A stretch of DNA of 64,000 bases, taken from assembly GCF_020103725.1 (NCBI RefSeq), contig NZ_JAHXBG010000022.1, forward strand, positions 1-64,000, written 5' to 3'. The position numbers were made by a program, and so were the translations under genes. Each line of letters starts with the position of its first letter. Position 1 is the stretch's first letter. This DNA is from Hyalangium gracile (lineage in GTDB: Bacteria > Myxococcota > Myxococcia > Myxococcales > Myxococcaceae). The notes beneath the pieces are model-generated. The model made no database searches. It had not been told where the DNA came from and saw only the letters and a program-made list of their open reading frames with translations. Shown one piece after another: positions 1 through 7,983 of this stretch.

Positions 1-50
1 CGCAGGGGATTGGCGTGCCACTGTCTCTCCCGGGCCCTCACGCCGTATTT

Positions 51-78
51 CGACGGTCTGCTTGTCATACCAGTTCGG
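51..78 (+). repeat. Dispersed palindromic repeat, copy 1
   Basis: Contains the 22-base core TCTGCTTGTCATACCAGTTCGG (split here as TCTGCTTGTCAT + ACCAGTTCGG) also seen near 33353, 63005 and, inverted, 26676. The right arm CCAGTTCG is intact but the left arm is degenerate (CGACGG instead of CGAACTGG). A conserved ACAGGG follows about 18 bases after the right arm, as in other copies. It lies just past the 3' end of the FKBP gene. Nothing else is recognisable in bases 1-168, and the gene to the left is outside the window. Confidence 0.75.
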
Positions 79-168
79 TCCCGGTCCGCTCACAGGGCGC
101 CTCCCTGGCCAGGCCGGTCCCCTGGCACAGGTGAATCCCTCGAGGGGGCAAAACTTCTTTGGATCTGC

Positions 169-651
169 TCAGTGCTCGTGGCCAGGGCTGTGCGCGTGCC
201 CGTGCTCGAGCTCCTCCTCGGTGGCCTTGCGCACCTCGCGCACGGTGACCTCGAAGTGGAGCGTCTTGCCCGCCAGCGGGTGGTTGAAGTCCACCACCAC
301 CGTCTTGTCGCGCACCTCCTTCACCAGGAAGTCCACCTCATCGCCCTCGTCGTCCGTGGCGCTGATGATGCCCCCTTCCTCGATCTCCATGTCCGCGGGG
401 AACTCCTCGCGCGGCACCTCCTCCACGCCGTCCGGGTCGTATTCCCCGTAGCCCTCCTCGGGGGAGACCTTCACCTTCAGGGCGTCGCCCGCCTTCTTGC
501 CCTCGAGCGCCTTCTCCAGCCCCGGGACGATCTCCTCGTACCCGTGCAGGTAGACGAGCGGATCGCTCTCCTCGCTCTCCTCGATGACCTTCCCGTCTCC
601 CAGGGTCAGCCGGTAGTTGATGGTGACGACGCTGTCCTTCGTGATTTCCAT
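169..651 (-). CDS. FKBP-type peptidyl-prolyl cis-trans isomerase, SlyD-like
   Basis: Predicted 160-residue cytoplasmic prolyl isomerase and chaperone of the SlyD branch. The N-terminal half has the FKBP fold signature (VTINYRLTLGDGKVIEES, then LVYLHGYEEIVPGLEKALEG). The middle, about residues 70-125, is the insert-in-flap chaperone domain with the EEGYGEYDPDGVEEVPR stretch and many acidic residues. The tail ends in a short histidine cluster (HGHAHSPGHEH), as in metal-binding SlyD proteins, though much shorter. The ATG at 651 is chosen over an in-frame upstream start because it is preceded by AGGAGAG and because SlyD homologues begin at this point. Divergent from the ADOP permease. Confidence 0.93.
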   Translation of the reverse strand: MEITKDSVVTINYRLTLGDGKVIEESEESDPLVYLHGYEEIVPGLEKALEGKKAGDALKVKVSPEEGYGEYDPDGVEEVPREEFPADMEIEEGGIISATDDEGDEVDFLVKEVRDKTVVVDFNHPLAGKTLHFEVTVREVRKATEEELEHGHAHSPGHEH

Positions 652-742
652 GGATGCTCTCCTCGCCTGCCCGGGGGTGACTCCATCCTCAATGAGGCTC
701 ACCTGCCTTCCAGGCGAGTCCGAGCCGGGGCCGTCTACCACA

Positions 743-782
743 GACACCCTGGGGCGTGTCCGCATTCGGGACAAGGTGTCCC
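743..782. promoter_or_regulatory. Two adjacent inverted repeats between divergent genes
   Basis: In the 305-base gap between the FKBP gene and the permease there are two dyads sharing the half-site TGTC/GACA: GACAC-8-GTGTC at 743-760 and GGGACA-AGG-TGTCCC at 768-782. The position between divergent starts fits an operator. No matching regulator is adjacent, so this is inference from symmetry and position only. Nothing else is recognised in 652-956. Confidence 0.3.
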
Positions 783-956
783 ATCCCCGAACAGTTTCCC
801 TTCCGCCCCGCCTCGCGCCCGCTCCTGTTCCGAGGGGATGGGGCCTCCTCCTGCGGTTGGTGCGGAACCTGCTTGGTATCCTCCCGGGAGTCCCTGAATC
901 CCATGCCTGGCTCGATGTGCGCCAAGGCAGGTTCCCCAGCGGAGGCGGCAGTCACC

Positions 957-3350
957 ATGGAAGCGTTCCTCAGAGATGTCCGCTTTGCCTGGCGAGGCCT
1001 GCGCCGGACCCCCGGCTTCACCCTCGCCGTGGTGCTCACGCTGGGACTGGCGCTGGGGGCCAACACCGTCATCTTCAGCATGGTGCATGCGCTGACGCTG
1101 CGCCCGCTGCCCTTCCCCCACGGCGAGGAGCTGGTGCGGCTGTATTGCATGCAGCCCGAGCAGGGCGGCGTCAGCGCCTCAGAACCCGAGACCGCGGCCT
1201 GGGCCGAGGCGTCCGGGGCCTTCAACGGGGTGGTGGGCTTCCACTACACCCCCGTCAACCGCACGGGAGGCGAGGTGCCCGAGCGGCTCAACGCGGTGCG
1301 CACCACTCCCAATATCTTCTCCGTGGTGGGCGTGGCTCCCCTCGCGGGCCGCCTCTTCGAGGCCGGGGATGCGCAGGCGGGCGCGGCCCCCACGGCAGTC
1401 ATCTCGCACGCGCTGGCCACGCGCCTGTTCGCCACCGCGGAGGCCGCACCCGAGCAGCTGCTCTGGCTGAATGGCGCCGCGGTGCGCATCGCGGGGGTGC
1501 TCCCTCCGGGCTTCACGCTGGGGAACTCCGCTCGTGAGATCGACGTCTGGCTGCCCCTGTCGCTGCGCACCGAGCTGGAGGCGCAGGGGCACCACCACCT
1601 GACGGTGCTCGCCCGGCTGAAGCCGGGGGTGTCTCTGGAGTCCGCGCGTCTGGCCGCCGCCCAGCGCATCGCCCATCTGCGCGCGGGAGAGGACGCGGCC
1701 GAGGATGCCGAGCCTCCGCACGGCGTGCAGGTGCTCTCCTGGCAAGAGGAGATCACCGGACGCGTCCGCCCGGTGGTGTTCGCCCTCTGGGGCGCCGCCG
1801 CCTTCGTCCTCCTCATCGCCTGCGCCAACGTGGCCAACCTGCTGCTGGCGCGCGTGGTGCACCGTCGGCGCGAGGGCGCCATCCGCTCCGCGCTCGGCGC
1901 CAGCCTCAGCCACCGCCTGAGCGAGTCGATCGCCGAGAGCCTGCTGCTGTCGCTGCTGGGCGGGGCGCTCGGGCTGCTGCTGGCGCTCTGGGGCACCGAT
2001 GCGCTCTCCTCGCTGGTGCCGCCCGCCCTGCGGAGCATCGCGAAGCCCGAGCTGCACCTGCCGGTGCTCCTCTTCGCCTCGGGGCTGTGCGTGGGCGTCG
2101 CGCTGCTGCTCGGGCTGGTGCCCGCGATCGACTCCTCTCGCGTCGCGCTGCTGCCGCTGCTGGCCGGGGGCCACGGCACCACCGGTGTCCGCCACCCGCT
2201 CCGCGCGGCGCTGGTGGTGGTGCAGCTCGCGCTGGCCCTCGTGCTGCTCACGGGGGCGGGCCTCCTCGTGCGCACGCTCGGGCACCTCTCCGAGGTGGAT
2301 CTCGGCTTTCGGACCGAGGGCGTGGTGTCCGCGGCGGTGCAGCTGCCCGCCCAGCGCTATCCGGACGAGGATGCGCGCACCCACGCCGCCACCCAGCTGG
2401 AGGCGGCCCTGGCCTCGCTCCCGGGCGCTCAGGCGGTGGGGCTCCTGCGAGAGATCCACCTGGGCGGCTCCACCACCTCGTCGGGCATCCGGGTGGAGGG
2501 GATGGACGACACCGGCACTCGCCGGCACGCCAACCACCGCGTGGCCAGCCCCGGCGCCTTCGCGGCGCTGGGAGTGCCGCTGAAGAGCGGCCGGCTCTTC
2601 GAGGCCACGGATGCGAAGGGCGCGCCTCCCGTGGCCCTGGTCAACGAGACCTTCGTGCGCATGTTCCTCGACAAGAAGCCCGCCCTGGGCTCCCGCCTCT
2701 CCTTCGATGGGACCCACTGGTGGACGGTGGTGGGCGTCGTGGGGGACGTGCGCCACCAGGAGCTGACCCAGCCCCCGGCCCCCTCCTTCTATCTGCCGAT
2801 GGCCCAGGCGGCGCCCGCGGAGATGCACCTCGTCGTCCGGGGCACGCCCGGGCCCACGCTCGCGCAGCTGCGCTCGGCGGTGGCCAGCGTGGACCCCGAG
2901 CTGCCCGTGCCCGCGCTGGAGAAGCTCGACGCGCTGGTGGCGCGCGGCAGGCAGCGGCATGAGCTGATGCTCTCCTTGCTCTCCGGCCTCTCGGGGCTGG
3001 CCCTCCTGCTGGCGGCGCTCGGCATCTGGGGTGTGATGTCCTACAACGTCACGCAGCGCATGCGGGAGCTGTCCATCCGCCGCGCCCTCGGGGCCACCGA
3101 GGGCAGCCTGATCCGGCTGGTGGTGGGCGCCGCCGGGAAGCTGGTGGGGTTCGCGCTCCTGGTGGGGCTGCCGGCGGCGGTGGGGCTCGGGCAGGCGGTG
3201 CGCAGCCTCCTGTATGGCGTCACCCCCACGGACCTCCCCACGCTGCTGGGCGTGGCGGCGCTGCTCGGCGCGGTGGGCCTGATCGCCGCGTGGCTGCCGG
3301 CGAGGCGCGCGGCCCGCGTGGATCCGGGCCTCTCCCTAAGGGCCGAGTAG
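957..3350 (+). CDS. ADOP-family ABC transporter permease (MacB/FtsX type)
   Basis: 797-residue inner-membrane protein with two MacB_PCD/FtsX units in tandem, the architecture of the orphan permeases (ADOP) common in Acidobacteria and Myxococcota. The N-terminus FLRDVRFAWRGLRRTPGFTL followed by a first membrane helix (LAVVLTLGLALGANTVIFSM) is diagnostic. Each half has a periplasmic domain, and there are helix clusters around residues 275-400, 420-450 and 680-790. The end, AAWLPARRAARVDPGLSL, is the usual FtsX terminus. No ATPase gene is adjacent, as is usual for this family, so the partner is unknown. The ATG at 957 is preceded by GGAGG, whereas longer in-frame starts have no such signal. Confidence 0.92.
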   Translation: MEAFLRDVRFAWRGLRRTPGFTLAVVLTLGLALGANTVIFSMVHALTLRPLPFPHGEELVRLYCMQPEQGGVSASEPETAAWAEASGAFNGVVGFHYTPVNRTGGEVPERLNAVRTTPNIFSVVGVAPLAGRLFEAGDAQAGAAPTAVISHALATRLFATAEAAPEQLLWLNGAAVRIAGVLPPGFTLGNSAREIDVWLPLSLRTELEAQGHHHLTVLARLKPGVSLESARLAAAQRIAHLRAGEDAAEDAEPPHGVQVLSWQEEITGRVRPVVFALWGAAAFVLLIACANVANLLLARVVHRRREGAIRSALGASLSHRLSESIAESLLLSLLGGALGLLLALWGTDALSSLVPPALRSIAKPELHLPVLLFASGLCVGVALLLGLVPAIDSSRVALLPLLAGGHGTTGVRHPLRAALVVVQLALALVLLTGAGLLVRTLGHLSEVDLGFRTEGVVSAAVQLPAQRYPDEDARTHAATQLEAALASLPGAQAVGLLREIHLGGSTTSSGIRVEGMDDTGTRRHANHRVASPGAFAALGVPLKSGRLFEATDAKGAPPVALVNETFVRMFLDKKPALGSRLSFDGTHWWTVVGVVGDVRHQELTQPPAPSFYLPMAQAAPAEMHLVVRGTPGPTLAQLRSAVASVDPELPVPALEKLDALVARGRQRHELMLSLLSGLSGLALLLAALGIWGVMSYNVTQRMRELSIRRALGATEGSLIRLVVGAAGKLVGFALLVGLPAAVGLGQAVRSLLYGVTPTDLPTLLGVAALLGAVGLIAAWLPARRAARVDPGLSLRAE

Positions 3351-3375
3351 CTCTCGCGCGGCCCCTCGCGGTGGC

Positions 3376-3870
3376 TCAGCGCGGGCTGCCCAGGGAGGCG
3401 ATGGCGCTCAAGGTGAGCACGGCCAGCGCCACGCCCAGCGACAGCAGCGCCACCAGCAGCACGACGACGCCGACGACCCAGGCCCGGCTGGCACGGCGAG
3501 CGGAACCCGGGGCCTCCAGGTGCTGCTCGAGCAGCCGCACGTTGCGCACGTTGGCCTTCCAGGCCGCGTCGAAGACGTCGCCCAGGAAGGGCACCGCGCC
3601 GATGAGCGCCTCGATCGCCACGTTGCCGAGCATGCGCAGCAGCACCTCGCGCGAGGCCCCCATGCGCACCGCCTGCACGACGATATAGGCGGAGAGCAGG
3701 GCGCCCAGCCCGTCGCCCACGCCCGGCACCAGCCCCAGCACCGCCTCCCAACCGATGCGGAAGCCACCTGGCAGGCGGATGGAGGTGTCCAGCTGATGGG
3801 CCAGGCGCCGCACGTGCTCGAGCGCGGCGGGGGAGGTGGGAGGATTCACGGATGCAGGCGGTGGGCTCAT
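3376..3870 (-). CDS. DUF4112 domain-containing membrane protein
   Basis: 164 residues. The segment WEAVLGLVPGVGDGLGALLS, then ALIGAVPFLGDVFDAAWKANVRN, matches the conserved pattern of DUF4112 proteins, whose function is unknown. One hydrophobic stretch lies around residues 55-70 and a strong C-terminal membrane helix around residues 132-155. It follows the ABC permease-protease gene on the same strand with a 64-base gap and may belong to that operon. Its 3' end converges on the ADOP permease gene 25 bases away. Confidence 0.85.
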   Translation of the reverse strand: MSPPPASVNPPTSPAALEHVRRLAHQLDTSIRLPGGFRIGWEAVLGLVPGVGDGLGALLSAYIVVQAVRMGASREVLLRMLGNVAIEALIGAVPFLGDVFDAAWKANVRNVRLLEQHLEAPGSARRASRAWVVGVVVLLVALLSLGVALAVLTLSAIASLGSPR

Positions 3871-3934
3871 GCGCTCTGCGCAGAGGAGCGCGCACGGGAG
3901 CGGCCGTCAACCGTCCGCGTGCGCTCGCCATCGG

Positions 3935-5974
3935 CTACGTCACAGTCGAGCCTGGCGCTCCCGGCGCAGGGGGCACCGAGGGCCTGGCGGCTTCGTGAGG
4001 CTCCAGCGGGGAGGCTCCTGGCAGCAGCCACAGCCCCACGAGGCCCGGCGCGCACAGCGCGAGCCCCACCATCCACGAGCTCATCCAGGCCGGCTCCACG
4101 CCGCCCCGAGTGACGAGCACGGCGGTGGCGTTGTTGGCGAGGTGGAGGAGCACGCCGGCCAGCAGCGAGCGCGTCCTCAGGGTCACATGTCCCAGGAGGA
4201 GGCCGACCATCGCGGCGAGGACGGCGTGCACCAGGTGCATGTGGAGGATGCCGAAGGCGAGCGCGCTGCCCACCACCGCCACCGTGCGTGAGCCCGTGCG
4301 AGACAGCCCCGCCAGCACCACGCCGCGGAAGGCTGCCTCCTCGCAGATGGCGGGGGCCAGCGCGATCACCGCCAGCGCCAGCGGCAGGGGCCAGGCGGCG
4401 GCTTCCTTCATCCGCTCGTCCATGAGGCGGACGAACTCTTCCATGCCCGGGAGCGAGACGACCCGGAGCGCCGTGTTCAGCAGCACCTGCAGGCCGATGA
4501 TGCCGGGCACGAGCAGCAGGAGCGCCCCCGCGCCGCGCGGTGTGGGGAGCCGCAGCGAGAAGGCCTCACGCAGCTCCGCTCCCGAGCGTCGCACCCACAG
4601 GACCGAGGGCACCAGGAACAGGCCCACCTGCACGATGGCGATGACACCCCACAGTGGCAGCCGCCGCATCAGCAGCACACTCGTATAGAGAGAGCCCGCC
4701 AGCACCACGACGACGAAGAGCAGGGCGCTGCCGGGGGACAGGCGGTCTGCCCGGTGCAGCTTCCGGCCGAAGATGTCGCGCCAGGGCTTCTCTCCGGACA
4801 GCAGCACCTGCTCGCTCTCGAAGACGCGGGCCGCGAAGAGGACCCCCGCCATCGCCCAGACCAGGGTGCTGACGAAGACCAGCGAGAAGGTGGCCACGTC
4901 CACTCCCGTGGTGAGCAATTCCCGCAGCAGCAGGGCCATGTTGAGGAAGGGGATGAGCGCGAGCCCGGGCGTCAGCGCCACGTCCGGCATCATGGCTCCA
5001 TGGGCGGCGACGATGACCAGCAGCAGCACGGGCGTGAGGTAGTTCTGGGCTTCCTTGAAGGTGCGTGCCAGCACGCCCACCGCGACGAGCATGGAGCTCA
5101 CCAGCATCCCCAACGGGATGAGCGCCGCGAAGGCCGCCACGAGCACGCCCGCGCTCACGTGCACGCGCCCCAGCGTTCCGCCCGCGAACCCCAGGAAGGC
5201 CAGCCCGATGCCCAGCAGGTTCACCAGGGCGCCGCCCAGCGTGAAGAGGCTCACCACGCCGTACTTGCCCAGCACCACCTCCAGCGGGTGCACCGGCGCG
5301 CACAGCAGCGTCTGGAGCGTCCCGCGCTCCTTCTCGCCCGCGGTGACGTCGATGGCCGGGTAGAAGCCCGACATCACCAGGGCGAACAGGAGCAGGTACG
5401 GCACGCCCCACGCCAGCCACATGCCCGTGGAGCGGTAGTCCGACTCCTTCACCTGGAGCGGCTCGGCCAGCTCCGGGGCGAGCCCCGCCTGCTGGAAGCG
5501 CGCCTGCACCGCATGGAGGCGCACCGCGTCGAGCACCGTGATCAGCCGCCGGCGGGCGAGCCCTCCTCCGGGCTGCCCCGAGTCGAAGTAGAGCTCCACG
5601 GCGAGGTTCTTCCCGCCGCTCGCCAGCGGCACGGGTGTCACCACGAGCACCGCCTGGGCCTTCCGCGCGTCGATCAGCGCGCGCGCTTCGGGCGAGGGCT
5701 GCGCGGGGACGGCCTCGCGGCGGTCCACCCACTCCACGCGCTCGGCCTGGGCCACCTCCTCCAGCAGCAGCGCGGGAGCGGGGCCCCAGACGGCGAGCTT
5801 CAGCGGCTTCTCCTGGGACTGCCGCGAGAGCATGCCGGACGTCAGCATGGCCAGCCCCAGCAGGAGCGGGTAGAGCAGCAGCGGGACGATGACCAGGAGC
5901 GTGATCATCCGGCGGTCGCGCAGGGCCTCTCGCAGATCCTTGCGGAAGAGGGTGAAGGCGATGGAAGGGCGCAC
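3935..5974 (-). CDS. ABC-2 type permease fused to a CPBP-family intramembrane protease
   Basis: 679 residues. Residues 1 to about 410 form a NatB-like ABC-2 permease: an early helix (ITLLVIVPLLLYPLLLG), a large extracytoplasmic domain, then GEKERGTLQTLLCAPV, the conserved cytoplasmic element of NatB-type exporters, and a helix cluster. The C-terminal part, about 510-650, is a CPBP/Abi protease domain with EEAAFR (EExxxR), FGILH (FxxxH) and HLANN (HxxxN), so the expected catalytic glutamates and histidines are present. The GTG at 5974 is chosen because it follows GAGGAA and lies 11 bases after the stop of the ATPase gene. Together they form a NatAB-like exporter. The substrate is unknown. Confidence 0.9.
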   Translation of the reverse strand: MRPSIAFTLFRKDLREALRDRRMITLLVIVPLLLYPLLLGLAMLTSGMLSRQSQEKPLKLAVWGPAPALLLEEVAQAERVEWVDRREAVPAQPSPEARALIDARKAQAVLVVTPVPLASGGKNLAVELYFDSGQPGGGLARRRLITVLDAVRLHAVQARFQQAGLAPELAEPLQVKESDYRSTGMWLAWGVPYLLLFALVMSGFYPAIDVTAGEKERGTLQTLLCAPVHPLEVVLGKYGVVSLFTLGGALVNLLGIGLAFLGFAGGTLGRVHVSAGVLVAAFAALIPLGMLVSSMLVAVGVLARTFKEAQNYLTPVLLLVIVAAHGAMMPDVALTPGLALIPFLNMALLLRELLTTGVDVATFSLVFVSTLVWAMAGVLFAARVFESEQVLLSGEKPWRDIFGRKLHRADRLSPGSALLFVVVVLAGSLYTSVLLMRRLPLWGVIAIVQVGLFLVPSVLWVRRSGAELREAFSLRLPTPRGAGALLLLVPGIIGLQVLLNTALRVVSLPGMEEFVRLMDERMKEAAAWPLPLALAVIALAPAICEEAAFRGVVLAGLSRTGSRTVAVVGSALAFGILHMHLVHAVLAAMVGLLLGHVTLRTRSLLAGVLLHLANNATAVLVTRGGVEPAWMSSWMVGLALCAPGLVGLWLLPGASPLEPHEAARPSVPPAPGAPGSTVT

Positions 5975-5985
5975 GGGCGGCTTCC

Positions 5986-6711
5986 TCAGGCGGACCGCGA
6001 GGGCAGGTAGTGGAGGAAGGCCTCGGTGAGCGTGCGGACGCCCGCTCGGGCGCACACCTCGGGGATGGGGCCCTGGTCGAGCACCTGTCCCTGGTGCAGC
6101 AGCACCACCCGATCACAGAGGTAGTCGACCTCTCCCATCACGTGCGTGGAGAAGAGGATGGCCTTGCCCGCGTCTCGCGCGGCACGGATGGCGTCCAGCA
6201 GGAAGCGCCCGGAGAGCACATCGAGCGCCGTGGTGGGCTCGTCCAGAATGAGCGCCGGTGGATCGTGCAGGAACGCGCGCGCCACGTTCGCCCGCTGCTT
6301 CTGCCCCGCCGACAGCGTGCCGCACGGCTTGTCAGCGAAGGGCCCCATCTCGAACAGGGTGATGAGCTCGTCCGTGCGCCGCTTCAGCTCGGCGGGCTTC
6401 AGCTCGTGCAGCTCGCCGAAGAAGGTGAGCACCTCGCGAGGCGTCAGCCGCTGGGAGATCGCCGTGTCCCCGGAGAGGAAGCCCAGCCGCTGCTTGACGC
6501 GGAAGGGCGCCTCCGCGGTGCTCGCCCCGGCGATGAGCCCCTCACCCTCGGAGGGCGTGAGGATGCCGGCCAGCATGCGCAGGAGCGTCGTCTTCCCCGC
6601 GCCGTTGGGCCCGAGCAGGCCCACCACCTCTCCGGCGGCCACCGTGAAGCTGGCCTCCCGGACGGCGGTGAAGGTTCCGTAGTGCTTCGTCAGCTTTCGG
6701 GCTTCGATCAT
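5986..6711 (-). CDS. ABC transporter ATP-binding protein (NatA-like)
   Basis: 241 residues forming a single nucleotide-binding domain. Walker A is GPNGAGKTT (about residue 34), the signature is LSAGQKQR, Walker B is ALILDEPT, and the switch histidine is in ILFSTHVMGE. It belongs to the NatA/CcmA group that drives ABC-2 exporters. The permease-protease gene follows after 11 bases on the same strand, so the two are almost certainly co-translated partners. It starts 49 bases from the divergent YqaA-type gene, so both promoters must share that short space. Confidence 0.95.
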   Translation of the reverse strand: MIEARKLTKHYGTFTAVREASFTVAAGEVVGLLGPNGAGKTTLLRMLAGILTPSEGEGLIAGASTAEAPFRVKQRLGFLSGDTAISQRLTPREVLTFFGELHELKPAELKRRTDELITLFEMGPFADKPCGTLSAGQKQRANVARAFLHDPPALILDEPTTALDVLSGRFLLDAIRAARDAGKAILFSTHVMGEVDYLCDRVVLLHQGQVLDQGPIPEVCARAGVRTLTEAFLHYLPSRSA

Positions 6712-6760
6712 GGCGTGTCCACTAGGCGGCGAATGAATCTACACCCTGGAGTGAAGGCAT

Positions 6761-7255
6761 GTGACGTACCCTGCGTGCCGCGTGCTGCCTGATCCTTCCA
6801 CGCTCGCCGCCTGGGGCCTCCCCGGCCTCTTCGTCGTCGCGATGCTGGCGGGCTCGATCGTGCCCATGCCCTCGGAGGCGTTGCTGGTGGCCATCATCTC
6901 CGGTGGCGTCTCGCCCGTGGCGGCCGTCACGGTGGCCACCGTGGGCAACGTCCTCGGAGCGCTGTCTCTCTACCTGCTCGGGCGGTGGGTGGCGCGGGGC
7001 GGGGGAGGGCGCCTGGGCCGGTGGCTCGAGCGCCGGAGTGCCCGCGAGGGGCCTCGGCTCGAGCGCGCCCGGCAGCGGCTGCGGACCTGGGGCTCTCCGA
7101 TGCTCGTGCTCTCGTGGCTGCCCGTGATCGGAGATGCCTTCGTGCTCGCGGCGGGGCTCGTCGGCGTCCGCGCCGCTCCCTTCCTCGTGTTCACCACGGT
7201 GGGCAAGGGGCTGCGCTACCTCTTCGTGGCGGCGTCCACCCTGGCCGCGATGTGA
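6761..7255 (+). CDS. YqaA/DedA-like (SNARE-associated, VTT) membrane protein
   Basis: 164 residues with helices near 18-40 (GLPGLFVVAMLAGSIVPMPSE), 48-75 and 110-160. The segment IVPMPSEALLVAIISGG and the later WGSPMLVLSWLPVIGDAFVLAAG match the YqaA branch of the DedA/VTT superfamily. These are inner-membrane proteins linked to membrane potential and to lipid or polyamine handling. The start is uncertain: GTG at 6761 gives the longest form, and GTG at 6782 would trim seven residues that are not conserved-looking. Convergent with the next gene, 18 bases away. Confidence 0.85.
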   Translation: MTYPACRVLPDPSTLAAWGLPGLFVVAMLAGSIVPMPSEALLVAIISGGVSPVAAVTVATVGNVLGALSLYLLGRWVARGGGGRLGRWLERRSAREGPRLERARQRLRTWGSPMLVLSWLPVIGDAFVLAAGLVGVRAAPFLVFTTVGKGLRYLFVAASTLAAM

Positions 7256-7273
7256 GCCTCGGCGGGCGCAGGC

Positions 7274-7933
7274 TCACCGCAAGAACTGCTCGGTCTGCGC
7301 GAAGAGGCGCTTGAGCTCGTCGGCTCGGTCGATCAGCGGGTCCACGTCCAGCTCCTCCTGGCGCGAGGGCGTGTCGATGATCTTCGCTCCCCGCATGCGG
7401 CGCAGCTCGCGGCCGTCCTTGAAGTAGAAGCGCCACTCGCCGCGCGGCTGGAGGAAGTCCTCCTCTCCCTCGGCGTCCTCGGGCTCGGCGGGCCGCGAGT
7501 GGCAGAAGATGACCTTGCCGTCCGGGCCGAAGAGGAAGGTCAGGCGATAGCTTCGCCCGGCGATCACCGACTCCTCCGTGGCTCGGAGCAGGCGCACGTC
7601 ATACGGCTTCTCCTCCGTGTCCTCGTTCCACTCCCACTCGTAGGTGATCGTGCTGTGCCGGACGCCGACGGCCGGGAAACCGCCGGTGGCGCGAGCGTTC
7701 GCCTTCACCTCGGTGATGTAGAAGCCTCCTTCCTCCGTGGAGGCGCGGGCTCGCTGCTCCACCGCCTGCCAGCGGTTGCGGATGCTCGCCACCTCCGCCT
7801 CGTTCTTCCCCTTGGCGGCGGAAGCCGGAGGCGCGGCGAGGGCCGAGCCTCCCACGAGGCACAGCATCAGGAGGCAGGAGCGCACGGAGGTGGCGCGGGC
7901 GGGAGTGAGAGGGCGCATGGCACCGGACATCAT
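7274..7933 (-). CDS. Secreted protein of unknown function
   Basis: About 219 residues, not recognised. The N-terminus carries a Sec signal peptide (RSCLLMLCLVGGSALA, then a likely cleavage before APPASA). The mature part starts with a charged helix (IRNRWQAVEQRARAS), then reads like a beta-rich domain with FYITEVKANA, ITYEWEW and YRLTFLFGPDGKVIF, and ends in a helical segment. The protein is probably periplasmic. The start may be either of two ATGs at 7933/7930 or the ATG at 7918; the shorter form gives a more typical signal peptide. The alginate-lyase-like gene lies upstream on the same strand, 50 bases away. Confidence 0.7.
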   Translation of the reverse strand: MMSGAMRPLTPARATSVRSCLLMLCLVGGSALAAPPASAAKGKNEAEVASIRNRWQAVEQRARASTEEGGFYITEVKANARATGGFPAVGVRHSTITYEWEWNEDTEEKPYDVRLLRATEESVIAGRSYRLTFLFGPDGKVIFCHSRPAEPEDAEGEEDFLQPRGEWRFYFKDGRELRRMRGAKIIDTPSRQEELDVDPLIDRADELKRLFAQTEQFLR

Positions 7934-7983
7934 CCCTCGATTCAGCCCTTGGCTTCACCTCCGCCGAGCCGTCTGCGCCCGGA

